Origin: Bacteroidales bacterium
Lineage (GTDB): Bacteria > Bacteroidota > Bacteroidia > Bacteroidales > UBA932
DNA: 64,000 nucleotides
Direction of reading: 5' to 3'
Assembly (NCBI GenBank): GCA_017551425.1
Contig: JAFZLQ010000007.1
Coordinates: 1 to 64,000, forward strand
This document shows positions 1 to 9,022 of this stretch, piece by piece. The notes under the pieces were generated by a model. It ran no database searches, was not told the DNA's origin, and saw only the letters and a program-made list of their open reading frames with translations. Position 1 is the stretch's first letter. Every line of letters starts with the position of its first letter. The translations under genes and the position numbers were made by a program.

Positions 1-1514
1 CCGGGAGTGTAATCCACCGGCCCTCCGAGGATACGGGTATAAGGCAGCACGGCCTCGTGCGATGCGGGATTGCCGGCGCTCCAGCCGTTGTATTCCATGC
101 CACGTACGCACTCGCGCGTCATGAAATTGGGCCAGGTGCGGCGTATGCCCGTAGGCTTGACGGCTTCGTGTGCATCCACCATCATGTGGTGCGAAGCAGC
201 CGTCTCGACAACTTTCTGGAAATGGCGCACGCCGGTCTGGCTGTGGCGCGGCACGCCTGCATGCAGCCCGCCGCCTGCATATCCGGTTTTGACTGCCGGA
301 ATGCCCAGTTCCTCGGCCCAAGCCATCGAACGCTCGAGCTGTTCCTCAAAGCGAAGGTAATGACCGCCGGTCTCGTTGTGGGTGATGAGGGCCACCCCCT
401 TTTCACGGGCGTACGCCGCCACGCGCTTCACGTCATAATCCGGAGCGGCGCGGGTGAAATCGAAGTCCGGGAGGGCATCGGAACCGCGCCAGGCGTCGTT
501 CCAGCCCTCGAAGAGCACGCCGTCTATGTTGTTGTCGGCGGCAAAATCGATGTACTTCAAGGCCTCCTCCGTGGTGGCGCCGTGATACTCGTCGCCGCCC
601 CAGGACTGGATGCCCAGGTGCATCCCCCACCACACGCCGATGTACTTCATCGGACGGATCCAGCTCACGTCCTCTATGGCGCAGGGCTCATTCAGGTTCA
701 GTATCAGCGAGGAGTTAACCAACCCGACGGCGCTGCGCGCTATCTGCACCGTGCGCCAGGGGCTCACGAACGAGCCGGGCACCACCGCTTTCACGCTCAG
801 CGAATCAGGCTCGAGGCCCCGGCGCCGGCGCTGCTGCTGGTGCAGGGGCGCCAGTTCGCTGCGGAATGCGGTTCCGGAGGTCTTGCGCAGCACCATTTCC
901 GGGAAATCGAACAGCGCAGCCTCATGCACGCTGGCATGGAGGCCGTCCGGGAAGCGCATGGTCACAGGAGTGTTGGCGTCCCGCAGTTCCGAAAGCGGAA
1001 GGCGCCTGTACAGATGCTCGTATGAATTGAAGTCGCCCGGGATGGACCAGCTGTCGGCATCGGAAGCGAAACGGAACTCCGTAAGCTCGGAAACGATGCT
1101 CACGCTGTCCGCAGGGACGCCGTACTCATAGCGGAAGCCGATGCCGTCGTCGAAAGCACGGAAAACAAGCACCAGCGAGACGCCGCCCGAAGAGCGCAAT
1201 CTAACCAGCAGCTGCCGGTGCCTGTCCGTTACTGTCTTGTTCTCTCCCCAGGGCTGATGCCATGTGCCGGAGTGCTGCGTGACGGATGTGGAAACGAGTT
1301 CGAAGCCGCTGCCGAGATCCGCCCCGAGGGCCTCGAGACCGAGTGGCGACGGCTCTATAAACGCCTTTCCGTCAACGCTTACCGCATACCGGGGCTCGCC
1401 AGAATCAAGGGAGAAGTCTAAACGGATACTTCCGTCCGGAGACGTCAAAGAAGTACGCGGGGTACAAGCCGAAAAAACGACGGCCGCAAACAGAATTGTC
1501 TTAACGATGTTCAT
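1..1514 (-). CDS. susB: GH97 alpha-glucosidase (SusB-like), 3' end outside window
   Basis: About 504 residues are visible; the gene runs off the left edge (family members are about 700-740 aa). The start ATG at 1514 begins MNIVKTILFAAVVFSAC, a lipoprotein-type signal, 5 nt after the stop of the upstream GH13 gene. Family GH97 is recognised by its motifs. HNETGGH gives Glu381, DAHEAVKPTG gives Glu450 and RGMEYNG gives Glu474. The spacings of 69 and 24 residues are the same as those between Glu439, Glu508 and Glu532 of Bacteroides thetaiotaomicron SusB, the two base glutamates and the acid of an inverting enzyme. I therefore infer an inverting alpha-glucosidase that releases glucose from malto-oligosaccharides. 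It is the last visible gene of the starch locus. Confidence 0.93.
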   Translation of the reverse strand, partial: MNIVKTILFAAVVFSACTPRTSLTSPDGSIRLDFSLDSGEPRYAVSVDGKAFIEPSPLGLEALGADLGSGFELVSTSVTQHSGTWHQPWGENKTVTDRHRQLLVRLRSSGGVSLVLVFRAFDDGIGFRYEYGVPADSVSIVSELTEFRFASDADSWSIPGDFNSYEHLYRRLPLSELRDANTPVTMRFPDGLHASVHEAALFDFPEMVLRKTSGTAFRSELAPLHQQQRRRRGLEPDSLSVKAVVPGSFVSPWRTVQIARSAVGLVNSSLILNLNEPCAIEDVSWIRPMKYIGVWWGMHLGIQSWGGDEYHGATTEEALKYIDFAADNNIDGVLFEGWNDAWRGSDALPDFDFTRAAPDYDVKRVAAYAREKGVALITHNETGGHYLRFEEQLERSMAWAEELGIPAVKTGYAGGGLHAGVPRHSQTGVRHFQKVVETAASHHMMVDAHEAVKPTGIRRTWPNFMTRECVRGMEYNGWSAGNPASHEAVLPYTRILGGPVDYTP

Positions 1515-1519
1515 CCTAA

Positions 1520-3421
1520 TTAATACTCTACTACAAGGGTGGAACGCGGAGCCACGACTGTGCTGTCCGAGACCTGGCAGGCGGTGCCGGCAATGACGTC
1601 ACGTCCTTGCCCAAGCCCTGCAGAAATCTCGCCAAACCTGGTCCACGGCACAAAAACTTCAGCGTCTGAATTGTTGATAAAGACAAAAACCGTTTGCGAG
1701 CCGTCGTAACGGAAATAGCCGTATGTGTTGTTCTGGGGAATGAAATGCAGGGTGCGGCCGTTCTGCACGGCGGAAGATCCCTTGCGCCACCGGAACAGCG
1801 TTCGGGCGTAGTCGTGCAGTTCCGCCGCATGGGCCCATGTGCTGTCCGCCGCTGCGCGCTCACGTCCTTCGGGGGTGAAGAGGTCCGTGCCGTCGCCGTC
1901 CCAGCCCCCGGGGAAATCCATCCTGAGGCGTCCGTCGTCGCGGCGGGGATTGCCTGTGGTGAACATCATCTCGTCGCCGTAGAACAGCTGCGGAATGCCG
2001 CGGAGCGTCGCCAGAAGCGTAAGCGCTATCTTCATGCTGCCCACATCCTCTCCGAATACGTCGCCTATGCGGGCGGTGTCGTGGTTCGACAGGAAGAGCA
2101 GCATGTGGCTGAGGTCGTGATAGACAAAGTCGTGGCCGAGTGCGTTGTAAACCGAGCCGATGTCTGGCCCGCGGCGGCCCCGACCGCCCTGGGGCGCCCC
2201 TTCGGGCACGGGCCTGGCAGGAGTAAGCGCATTGCCGATGGCGTCACGCAGCGGGAAGTCCATGATGGAAGGCAGGTTGGAATTGAAGCAGTCGTTGTTG
2301 GGGTTTCCGGCCTGCCAGTACGCTATCATGTCGGGGTTGGCGCTCCAGCACTCCCCCACAATGTTGAACCGGGGATACTCGTTGCGTACAGCCGCGCACC
2401 ACTGCGACATGGGAACCTTCTCGTTGTAGAAATAGGTATCAACACGGAAACCGTCGAGTCCGGAGTACTCTATCCACCACACGGCCCACTGCTGGAAGTA
2501 CCTGAGCATGAAGGGGTTGTCGAGGTTCATGTCGGGCATGCCGCGCACGAACCAGCCCTCCTCCATAATCTCGATGTCGGCCCTGGATGCGTTGGGATCC
2601 ATGCCGAGCGAGAATGTGTGGTTGGTATTAACGTACGGGTCCTTGACGTGCACCCAGTCCTTGAAAGGCAGGTCCTTCATCCACCAGTGAGAGGTGCTGG
2701 AATGGTTGGTCACCACGTCGAGTATGACCTTTATCCCTTTGGCATGAGCCTTCTGCACCATTTCCCTGTACAGTTCGTTGCTGCCGTATCGGGGGTCTAT
2801 GTGATAGTAATCGGTACAGGCATAACCGTGATATGAGCCGCGGGGATTGTCTGAGCCAAGGAGAGGGGTGCTCCACAGGGCCGTGGCGCCCAGATCTGCA
2901 ATGTAATCCAGATGGTCGATTATGCCCTGGATGTCGCCGCCGTGACGGCCCATGGGGCTCCGCCGGTCGGCTTTTTCTATGGTATCCGGGGTGGAATCAT
3001 TGGACGGGTCTCCGTTGGCGAATCGGTCGGGGACTATAAGGTAGATAAGGTCGGCCACGGTAAAGCTCCCTCGGTCTGCGGAGCCGGCGGCGCGGGCTTC
3101 TATAAGATAGGGGTAGCGTATTTCGTTTGCTCCGTCGCTGAACACCAGGGTGTAGGTGCCCGGCCTGGCCTTTGCCTTGACCTCAACGTCAACGAACAGG
3201 TAGTTGGGACTGTCGGCTGCATGCACTGCCTTGATTTTCAATCCCTTGCCTCCTTCAACGCGCACTTTTCCATAGGCGCCTATCCCCTCTCCGTTCACCA
3301 TTATCTGCAGGGGGGTCTTCATCCCGGTCCACCAGGACAGGGGTTCAACGCGGTCTATCTTTGCAGCGCTGGCCGCGACGCAGAAGCCCAGAAGGGCCGC
3401 CATTGCCAAAAGCTTTCTCAT
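1520..3421 (-). CDS. susA: GH13 neopullulanase/cyclomaltodextrinase (SusA-like)
   Basis: 633 aa. The chosen start (MRKLLAMAALLGFCVAASA, a cleavable signal) lies 4 nt after the stop of the upstream gene; an earlier ATG at 3445 overlaps that gene and spoils the signal peptide. An N-terminal beta domain (about 20-120, cyclomaltodextrinase type) precedes the GH13 barrel. Motifs seen are DVVTNHSS, GFRVDTYFY (nucleophile Asp), IVGECW (acid Glu) and LSNHDTAR (third Asp), followed by a C-terminal beta domain. A Gly/Arg-rich insert (PQGGRGRRG) sits in the barrel. The length is close to SusA. Predicted role: periplasmic cleavage of malto-oligosaccharides, cyclodextrins or pullulan, feeding the GH97 enzyme. 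Confidence 0.92.
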   Translation of the reverse strand: MRKLLAMAALLGFCVAASAAKIDRVEPLSWWTGMKTPLQIMVNGEGIGAYGKVRVEGGKGLKIKAVHAADSPNYLFVDVEVKAKARPGTYTLVFSDGANEIRYPYLIEARAAGSADRGSFTVADLIYLIVPDRFANGDPSNDSTPDTIEKADRRSPMGRHGGDIQGIIDHLDYIADLGATALWSTPLLGSDNPRGSYHGYACTDYYHIDPRYGSNELYREMVQKAHAKGIKVILDVVTNHSSTSHWWMKDLPFKDWVHVKDPYVNTNHTFSLGMDPNASRADIEIMEEGWFVRGMPDMNLDNPFMLRYFQQWAVWWIEYSGLDGFRVDTYFYNEKVPMSQWCAAVRNEYPRFNIVGECWSANPDMIAYWQAGNPNNDCFNSNLPSIMDFPLRDAIGNALTPARPVPEGAPQGGRGRRGPDIGSVYNALGHDFVYHDLSHMLLFLSNHDTARIGDVFGEDVGSMKIALTLLATLRGIPQLFYGDEMMFTTGNPRRDDGRLRMDFPGGWDGDGTDLFTPEGRERAAADSTWAHAAELHDYARTLFRWRKGSSAVQNGRTLHFIPQNNTYGYFRYDGSQTVFVFINNSDAEVFVPWTRFGEISAGLGQGRDVIAGTACQVSDSTVVAPRSTLVVEY

Positions 3422-3425
3422 ATTG

Positions 3426-4724
3426 TCAGAAAATCTTGTATTCATATGAGCCCAGCGTTACTTTCTCCGGTATTCCGGTCACGCTCTTGGGAGGGCCGAA
3501 GGTAACCGAAGACTTGCCTGTATTGACGGCCACGCAGGCTTTGCCGCCGTAGGTAACCAGCACCAGGCCACTGAGGGAATATGCCTTCATTGCCCCGGAC
3601 CGGTCAACCCCGGCCAGAGCAGAAAGGGCGTTCTTGTATGCGGCCGTGAGAGCCGGAGAAGCGTTCCAGTCCATGGTCATCGCATTGAAGAAGTTGATGG
3701 TCTTGGCATAGCCGGCCTCCTGCGAGCCGTATAGCATGTACGAGCCGTTGAGTGCGTTCATGAGCACGTAGGCCGCAAGCGCCGCCTCGTTGGAGCCGAA
3801 CTGGTCGGCCGGAGTGCCCTCGGTTGCGTCGTCATGATTTGTCACGAAATAAAGTTTGGTCTTGGGAGCGGGTGCCTTGCCCTGGTCTGTCTTGTACCAG
3901 TTGAGGAAATCGGAGACCGCACCGCCGCCGAATAGCTTTCGCATGTTGGATTTCATCGCCCTGTCGAAGATTATGTCGAAACCGTCGTCGAACATGCGCT
4001 CGAAATCGGACTCGGCCAGCATGATGAAACCGGGTTTGAGGGCCTTCAGCCTTGCGATTGCCTCCTTCCAGAAATCGTCGCGCACGCCATGGGCGTAGTC
4101 GCAGCGGTATCCGTCGATGTCCAGGGTCTTGACCCAGTATTCGAGGGCATCCTCCATTGCCGCCCAGAGCTGCTTGTTGGTATAGTCGAGTTGGGCCACG
4201 TCGGACCAGGTGCCGTCCTTGGTGGGGCAGACAATCTCACCCTTGGCGTTCTTCTCGTACCACTCCGGATGGTCTGTAATCCAGGGATTGTCCCATGCGG
4301 TATGGTTGGCGACCCAGTCGAACATCACCTTCATGCCCTTGGAGTGGGCGTCGTTCACCAGCGAGCGCAGCTCGTCAAGGCTTCCGTAGGACGGATTCAC
4401 GCCTTTGAAGTCGCGTATGCAGTACGGAGAGCCTATGGCTTTCTGTTTGCCCTCGGGGTACACAGGCATGAGGTACAGTATTTCCGTACCCATGGCCTTG
4501 ATGTCGTCAAGACGGGCCTTTACCTTGCCGAACGCGCCGGAGGAGCCGTAGAGCTTGAGGTTCACCTGGTAAATACTGTGGTTGGCGCGGGCCGTGGCGT
4601 CCAGGCTGAGCGCCTCGGAGGGAGCGTTGACGATATCGTCGGTGTGGATGACCGGCAGCGGCTGCGGCTTGCACGAGAGGGCAAGGAGCACGGTCAGCAA
4701 TGTCACTAGCATATTCTTCTTCAT
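3426..4724 (-). CDS. GH13 alpha-amylase lipoprotein
   Basis: 432 aa. MKKNMLVTLLTVLLALSC has a lipobox with Cys18, so the protein is probably membrane-anchored. The short GH13 catalytic domain shows VNPSYGS, FDWVANHT, GYRCDYAHG (nucleophile Asp), MLAESDF (acid Glu) and VTNHDDA (third Asp). It is much shorter than SusG (about 690 aa) and has no carbohydrate-binding insert, so starch capture may be left to the multi-CBM protein encoded just upstream. It holds the SusG-like position in the locus, but surface exposure is inferred. The downstream GH13 gene starts 4 nt after its stop. Confidence 0.88.
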   Translation of the reverse strand: MKKNMLVTLLTVLLALSCKPQPLPVIHTDDIVNAPSEALSLDATARANHSIYQVNLKLYGSSGAFGKVKARLDDIKAMGTEILYLMPVYPEGKQKAIGSPYCIRDFKGVNPSYGSLDELRSLVNDAHSKGMKVMFDWVANHTAWDNPWITDHPEWYEKNAKGEIVCPTKDGTWSDVAQLDYTNKQLWAAMEDALEYWVKTLDIDGYRCDYAHGVRDDFWKEAIARLKALKPGFIMLAESDFERMFDDGFDIIFDRAMKSNMRKLFGGGAVSDFLNWYKTDQGKAPAPKTKLYFVTNHDDATEGTPADQFGSNEAALAAYVLMNALNGSYMLYGSQEAGYAKTINFFNAMTMDWNASPALTAAYKNALSALAGVDRSGAMKAYSLSGLVLVTYGGKACVAVNTGKSSVTFGPPKSVTGIPEKVTLGSYEYKIF

Positions 4725-4742
4725 GGTTATGCGGGCTTGGGA

Positions 4743-4770
4743 GGCGGAAGTCCGGTCAGGGGCTTCCGCC
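4743..4770 (-). other. Intercistronic hairpin between the glycan-binding gene and the GH13 gene
   Basis: A perfect 8 bp inverted repeat (GGCGGAAG at 4743-4750, CTTCCGCC at 4763-4770) with a 12 nt loop lies in the 53 nt gap between two same-direction genes. On the minus transcript no U-run follows the stem (UCCCAAG follows), so it is not a classic terminator. It may protect the 3' end of the upstream message or lower expression of the enzymes; that is inference. Confidence 0.5.
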
Positions 4771-4777
4771 CAAAAAA

Positions 4778-7201
4778 CTAGAACACCGATACTCCGGAGG
4801 ATGTTACCGTCAGGTAGTATGCGTTCCTTTCGAACTTGAGGGCATAGTCGCCGAGCTGGACGTTGTTGCCGTTGTTGTTGAAAATCAGGTTCTCGGAAAG
4901 GCCGAGGGCATCATCTATGACGAACACTTTGACGTCTGTGCCACTGACGTTGCCCTCGCCGCTTACGGCCACGCCGGGCCAGCCGCCGCCGAGATTGTTA
5001 ACGTCACCCCACATGTACAGGGCTATCTCGTCCCAGCCGGTCTTGTCTTCGGCGAAGACCACGACGGAAGAAGGATTCTCCACCAGGGTCGCTCCTTCGG
5101 CAGTAACGGTGAAGAAGTACTCGTTCTTCTCGAACCTGAGTCCGTAGTCGCCAAGCTGGACGTTGTTGCCGTTGTTGTTGAATATGAGGTTCTCGGAAAG
5201 GCCGAGGGCGTCTTCGATGAAGAACACCTTCCATGCCGTCTCCCCTATCGTCACATTGGCTCCGACCTGTATTCCGGGCCAGCCGCCGCCGAGGTTGTTG
5301 ACGTCGCCCCACATGTACAGGGCGATGGCATCCCAACCGGTCTGGTCGTCCACGAAGACCGCCACCCTCTTCTTGTCTCCGCCGCGGGGGTTGCCTTCGA
5401 CGGCTCCCACGGAATACTGGGCGTTGATATTGAGGAAGAGTTCGTCTTCGGGTACGGTGATGGCGAAGTCGGCGAGCTGCTTGCCGCCGCCGTTGTTGTT
5501 GAAGATGAGGTTGAGGGTCTTGCCCGCCATGTCTGCGGTGAGTCCGAATACGGTGTACTCAACGTCTCCTACGGTCTCCTTGCCGATGGGAGTGGCTCCG
5601 GGCCAGCCGCCGAAGGCTTCGGCGTCGCCCCAGGCGTACAGGGCGATTTCCGCCCAGTTGGTCTGGTTGTTGACCAGGATCTTGATGTCAGCCGCCGAAG
5701 GATCGACCTCGGTGACGGACAGGTCTTCTCCTATGCAGAGATAGAGCTCGGCGGGAAGGACGGATGCGAAATCGGGAGTCTGGAGGCCGTCTCCGTTGTT
5801 GAAGATCAGGTTCTCGGAGCGTCCGAGGGCATCTTCGATGACGAAGGTCTTATAGACGACGGTTCCGATCTTGACGGTCTTGTCCGACACTGCGAGTCCG
5901 GGCCAGCCGCCGCAGAGCTCCTTGTCGCCCCACATGTAAAGGTTGAGGGCCGCCCATCCGGTGAGGTCCTGAACATAGATGGTCACAGGGTCGTTCTTCT
6001 GCTCCACCGGAGGCTCGGGATCGTCGGGATTCTGGGGAGTGCCGCTGCCGCCGCCGGGGCCTTCCAGCAGGGTGGCGCCGTCTGCGGTGACCTCGAAGAA
6101 GTAATCCTGGACGCCTTCCTCGAACGCCACGTTAACGTCGTCGAGCTGCGTGCCGTTGTTGTTATTGTTGAAGATGAGGTTCTCGGCTAGGCCGTAGATG
6201 TCTTCGCCGTACTCGAAGTACTTGTACTCCACGCCGCCTATGGTGGCAGTGCCGGCCACCTGCATTCCGGGCCAGTCGCCGCCGAAGTTGTTCACGTCAC
6301 CCCACATGTACAGGGCGATGGCATCCCAACCGGTATTGTCGATGATCCAGACACGTACGCCGTCGTGGGCGGGAATCACTATTCCACCGCCGCCTCCGGC
6401 TATGTCTTCCTTGCTCAGCGGCGTTACGCCGTCGGCAGTAACCTCCAGGAAGATATCCTTATCTTCGCCGAAGGTCATGTTGTAGTCGTCGAGCTGGGTG
6501 CCGTTGTTGTTATTGTTGAAAATGAGGTTCTCGTTGAGGCCTGCGGCTTCTTCTTCGGCGATATCGAAGTAGGTGAGCTTCGTACCTTCGGCGTCGAGAG
6601 TGCCGCCGGGCTGTATGCCGGGCCAGCCGCCGCCGAGGTTGTTCACGTCACCCCACATGTACAGGGCTATCTCGTCCCAGCCGGTCTTGTCAACCACATA
6701 GATACGGTAGGTGCCCGCATGCTCGGGGAACTCGAATCCGCCCGGTTCGGGAGCGGGTTCGAAGTACTTGGCCCACTTGTCCACATAGACGTTGGCCCAC
6801 TGGCCTGCACTGAGGTTGAGGGTGTGCTTGACCTCCTCTCCGCGCGGTGAGCGCTCGTAGCCCTGCTGTACGGAATAGAATGTGAATCCGTCTGCGAGGG
6901 TCTTCCCGCCCTGGAATGCGGAGGGGTTCAGATATACGCCCCACTTGGAGGTGATGGTCTCGGAATGTATCATTCTGTATGCTCCGTTGCCGACTGCGGC
7001 CTCGCCGCCGTTGAACTCGCCGACTATGTAGATTTCGTCATCGGCAAGGGTGGCCTGGGGCATGATGACCTCGAGGAGGATCTGGTCGGAGCGGGTTTCG
7101 AAAGCCTGTTTCTCGTGGTCGAACTCCAGGGGGTCCTGCAAGCAGGAAGCAGCTGCAAGGGCGATTGCGGGAAGGGCTAAATATTTGAGTATCTTTTTCA
7201 T
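4778..7201 (-). CDS. Surface glycan-binding lipoprotein with six CBM26-like modules (SusE/SusF position)
   Basis: 807 aa. The lipoprotein signal is MKKILKYLALPAIALAAASC (Cys20). Residues about 35-150 form a SusE/F-like N-terminal domain (IYIVGEFNG). Six tandem modules of about 100-125 aa follow, with the core TGWDxIALYMWGDVNN...GGWPG near residues 182, 298, 422, 522, 629 and 729, each followed by ENLIFNNNxNGxQL-D. This Trp/WGD/WPG/IFN pattern matches the starch-binding CBM26 family as I know it. Modules 5 and 6 are almost identical and lie exactly 300 bp apart in DNA (4863 and 5163), which suggests recent duplication. A Pro-rich linker lies near 395-405. Predicted role: holding starch at the cell surface for the SusCD pair. 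Confidence 0.85.
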   Translation of the reverse strand: MKKILKYLALPAIALAAASCLQDPLEFDHEKQAFETRSDQILLEVIMPQATLADDEIYIVGEFNGGEAAVGNGAYRMIHSETITSKWGVYLNPSAFQGGKTLADGFTFYSVQQGYERSPRGEEVKHTLNLSAGQWANVYVDKWAKYFEPAPEPGGFEFPEHAGTYRIYVVDKTGWDEIALYMWGDVNNLGGGWPGIQPGGTLDAEGTKLTYFDIAEEEAAGLNENLIFNNNNNGTQLDDYNMTFGEDKDIFLEVTADGVTPLSKEDIAGGGGGIVIPAHDGVRVWIIDNTGWDAIALYMWGDVNNFGGDWPGMQVAGTATIGGVEYKYFEYGEDIYGLAENLIFNNNNNGTQLDDVNVAFEEGVQDYFFEVTADGATLLEGPGGGSGTPQNPDDPEPPVEQKNDPVTIYVQDLTGWAALNLYMWGDKELCGGWPGLAVSDKTVKIGTVVYKTFVIEDALGRSENLIFNNGDGLQTPDFASVLPAELYLCIGEDLSVTEVDPSAADIKILVNNQTNWAEIALYAWGDAEAFGGWPGATPIGKETVGDVEYTVFGLTADMAGKTLNLIFNNNGGGKQLADFAITVPEDELFLNINAQYSVGAVEGNPRGGDKKRVAVFVDDQTGWDAIALYMWGDVNNLGGGWPGIQVGANVTIGETAWKVFFIEDALGLSENLIFNNNGNNVQLGDYGLRFEKNEYFFTVTAEGATLVENPSSVVVFAEDKTGWDEIALYMWGDVNNLGGGWPGVAVSGEGNVSGTDVKVFVIDDALGLSENLIFNNNGNNVQLGDYALKFERNAYYLTVTSSGVSVF

Positions 7202-7210
7202 AAGGCAGTG

Positions 7211-9010
7211 TTATTCAGATACATAAGCAGGATTCTGGCAAAGGCCGGGATTGACGGTGATGGCGCTTTCCGGCAGAGGGAACCACTCATACTTGCGGTC
7301 ACGCTTTGCAGGATAGCCCTCGTCGGTGCGGCCGAAGAACCACCACTGGCCCTGGGTGAAGAGGTCGTAGCGGCGAAGGTCGGTGCGGCGGCGGCGTCCC
7401 TCGCTGAGGAACTCCTTGCCCCACTCGTTGAGCATCCAGTCAAGGTCGAAGGAAGTGAATCCGGGGCCCGGTTCGTTCTGGACTGTGGTCCAGTCGGAGG
7501 ACTTGAAGTAGCGCTTGCGCACCTGGTTCACGAGATCCTTCGCACCGGCGGAATCCCCTCCGCGGAGCTTGCATTCCGCAAGCATGTAGTAAACCTCGGC
7601 GAGGCGGAACTCGACTTCGTCTATATCGCGGAAGTCTTCTCCGCACACGTCGGGCTTGATGGGATAGCGGATGAGCCTGTAGCCGGAGTTGGTCTCGCCC
7701 CAGCGGGGTGACATGACGTCTGCAAGCTCGCGGCCGAGGCCGAGGAACTGGCCGACCTGATCTACGTAAACCAGATCCTGGCCGTCACGGTCGGCGTCTG
7801 CAGGCAGGGCCTCTCCGGTATAGTAGTCTTTCTGGGCGCCCAGCAGGAAGAGCCCGTCCCACTTGCCGTTTTCGTCGCAGTGGTAAGGCTGCTTGCGGAT
7901 GTCGCGGTCGTCGAAGCGGTCCCAGACGCAGCCCAGCTTGTCGCCGTAATCGAAGAGGAAGGACTTGCCTCCGGTATCCGTACCGCCGGTGGAAAGCACG
8001 TTGCCGCTGTTGTCGTGGGAAGGAGCCACGATGAGGCAGTTCCAGCGGCCCTGGTCGTTGTTGGTCCCGAGGATGGACAGGGGATCGCCGAAGGCGTTGT
8101 AGGGCAGGAAGGTGACCACACGCATGTTGTATGCGTTGCCGTTGCTCTTGCCGTGCTCATACGCGAAGGCCATGATGACCTCGGGGCAGCTCGTATTGTT
8201 CATCTCGTAGATGCCGTGGTAGTCGTCCGCAATGCTGTAGCTGCCGTATTTGCCGTCTATGATTTCCTGGCAGATGGCAGCGCACTCGTCGAAGTGCTTT
8301 TCGCCGATGAAGACCTCGGCATTGAGGAGCAGGCGGGCCTTGATGATACGGTTGGCCGCCTGGTTCATGCGGTTGACGTTGTTCTTGGGAAGGCCCTCGA
8401 GGCTCTCGTCAAGCTCGGTGACGAGGAAGTCGTAGATCTTCTTGCATGCGACGTCGAAGTCGGGATCTGCGGACGGGGGTACGTCTGCCGTAACCTTGTC
8501 GCAGATGGGGAGGCATCCTCCCCAGACCTCAAAGAGGTTGTAGTAGCACCAGGCGCGGAGGGTGCGCATCTCGTCGATGTACTGTGCGGCCCTTTCCGCA
8601 GGCACGCCGATTGCCTCCAGGTCGATGGTCTGAAGGTCGTCGATAATGTTGTTGGACATGCCGATCGCAGACCAGGTGCCGTTCCATGCGCTCTTGATGA
8701 TGGATGACGCGGGGGTCCAGGTGTGGGAAGAGAGGACGAACTTCTCTGCGTTGTCCCAGCCCCATGATCCTCCGTTCCAGACGCGCCATGCAATCTGGTC
8801 CGCGGAGAACTCGTTAAGATAATAGAGGTATTCGTTGAAGCTGCCTTCGGCCTGGAAATACACCGACGCTATGGCTCCCTTGACGCTGCTTTCGTTCTGG
8901 TAGAAATTGTCTTTCTCTATACGGTTGAAAGCCTTCTCGCTGAGGTCGAAGCATGCTGAGAGGCATACGGCCGCAGCGGCGATCACTAGTGTGTTGAGTA
9001 TCTTTTTCAT
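7211..9010 (-). CDS. susD: SusD/RagB family starch-binding outer membrane lipoprotein
   Basis: 599 aa. MKKILNTLVIAAAAVCLSAC gives a lipoprotein with Cys20. SusD-family features are NEFSADQ, WNGTWSAIGMSNNIIDDL, EMRTLRAWCYYNLFEVWGG (the TPR-like helices) and a C-terminal FLSEGRRRRTDLRRYDLF. The usual family ending with a pattern of large insertions between helices is present, and the length is slightly above SusD (551 aa). It lies 12 nt after SusC and 9 nt before the multi-CBM gene. It should form the lid of the SusC transporter and bind maltodextrin. Confidence 0.95.
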   Translation of the reverse strand: MKKILNTLVIAAAAVCLSACFDLSEKAFNRIEKDNFYQNESSVKGAIASVYFQAEGSFNEYLYYLNEFSADQIAWRVWNGGSWGWDNAEKFVLSSHTWTPASSIIKSAWNGTWSAIGMSNNIIDDLQTIDLEAIGVPAERAAQYIDEMRTLRAWCYYNLFEVWGGCLPICDKVTADVPPSADPDFDVACKKIYDFLVTELDESLEGLPKNNVNRMNQAANRIIKARLLLNAEVFIGEKHFDECAAICQEIIDGKYGSYSIADDYHGIYEMNNTSCPEVIMAFAYEHGKSNGNAYNMRVVTFLPYNAFGDPLSILGTNNDQGRWNCLIVAPSHDNSGNVLSTGGTDTGGKSFLFDYGDKLGCVWDRFDDRDIRKQPYHCDENGKWDGLFLLGAQKDYYTGEALPADADRDGQDLVYVDQVGQFLGLGRELADVMSPRWGETNSGYRLIRYPIKPDVCGEDFRDIDEVEFRLAEVYYMLAECKLRGGDSAGAKDLVNQVRKRYFKSSDWTTVQNEPGPGFTSFDLDWMLNEWGKEFLSEGRRRRTDLRRYDLFTQGQWWFFGRTDEGYPAKRDRKYEWFPLPESAITVNPGLCQNPAYVSE

Positions 9011-9022
9011 ATTCCGGTCCGA

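Noticed and set aside
57..1025. Plus-strand frame of 322 aa at the left edge
   Set aside because: It is antisense to the GH97 gene, whose catalytic glutamates are all in place on the minus strand.
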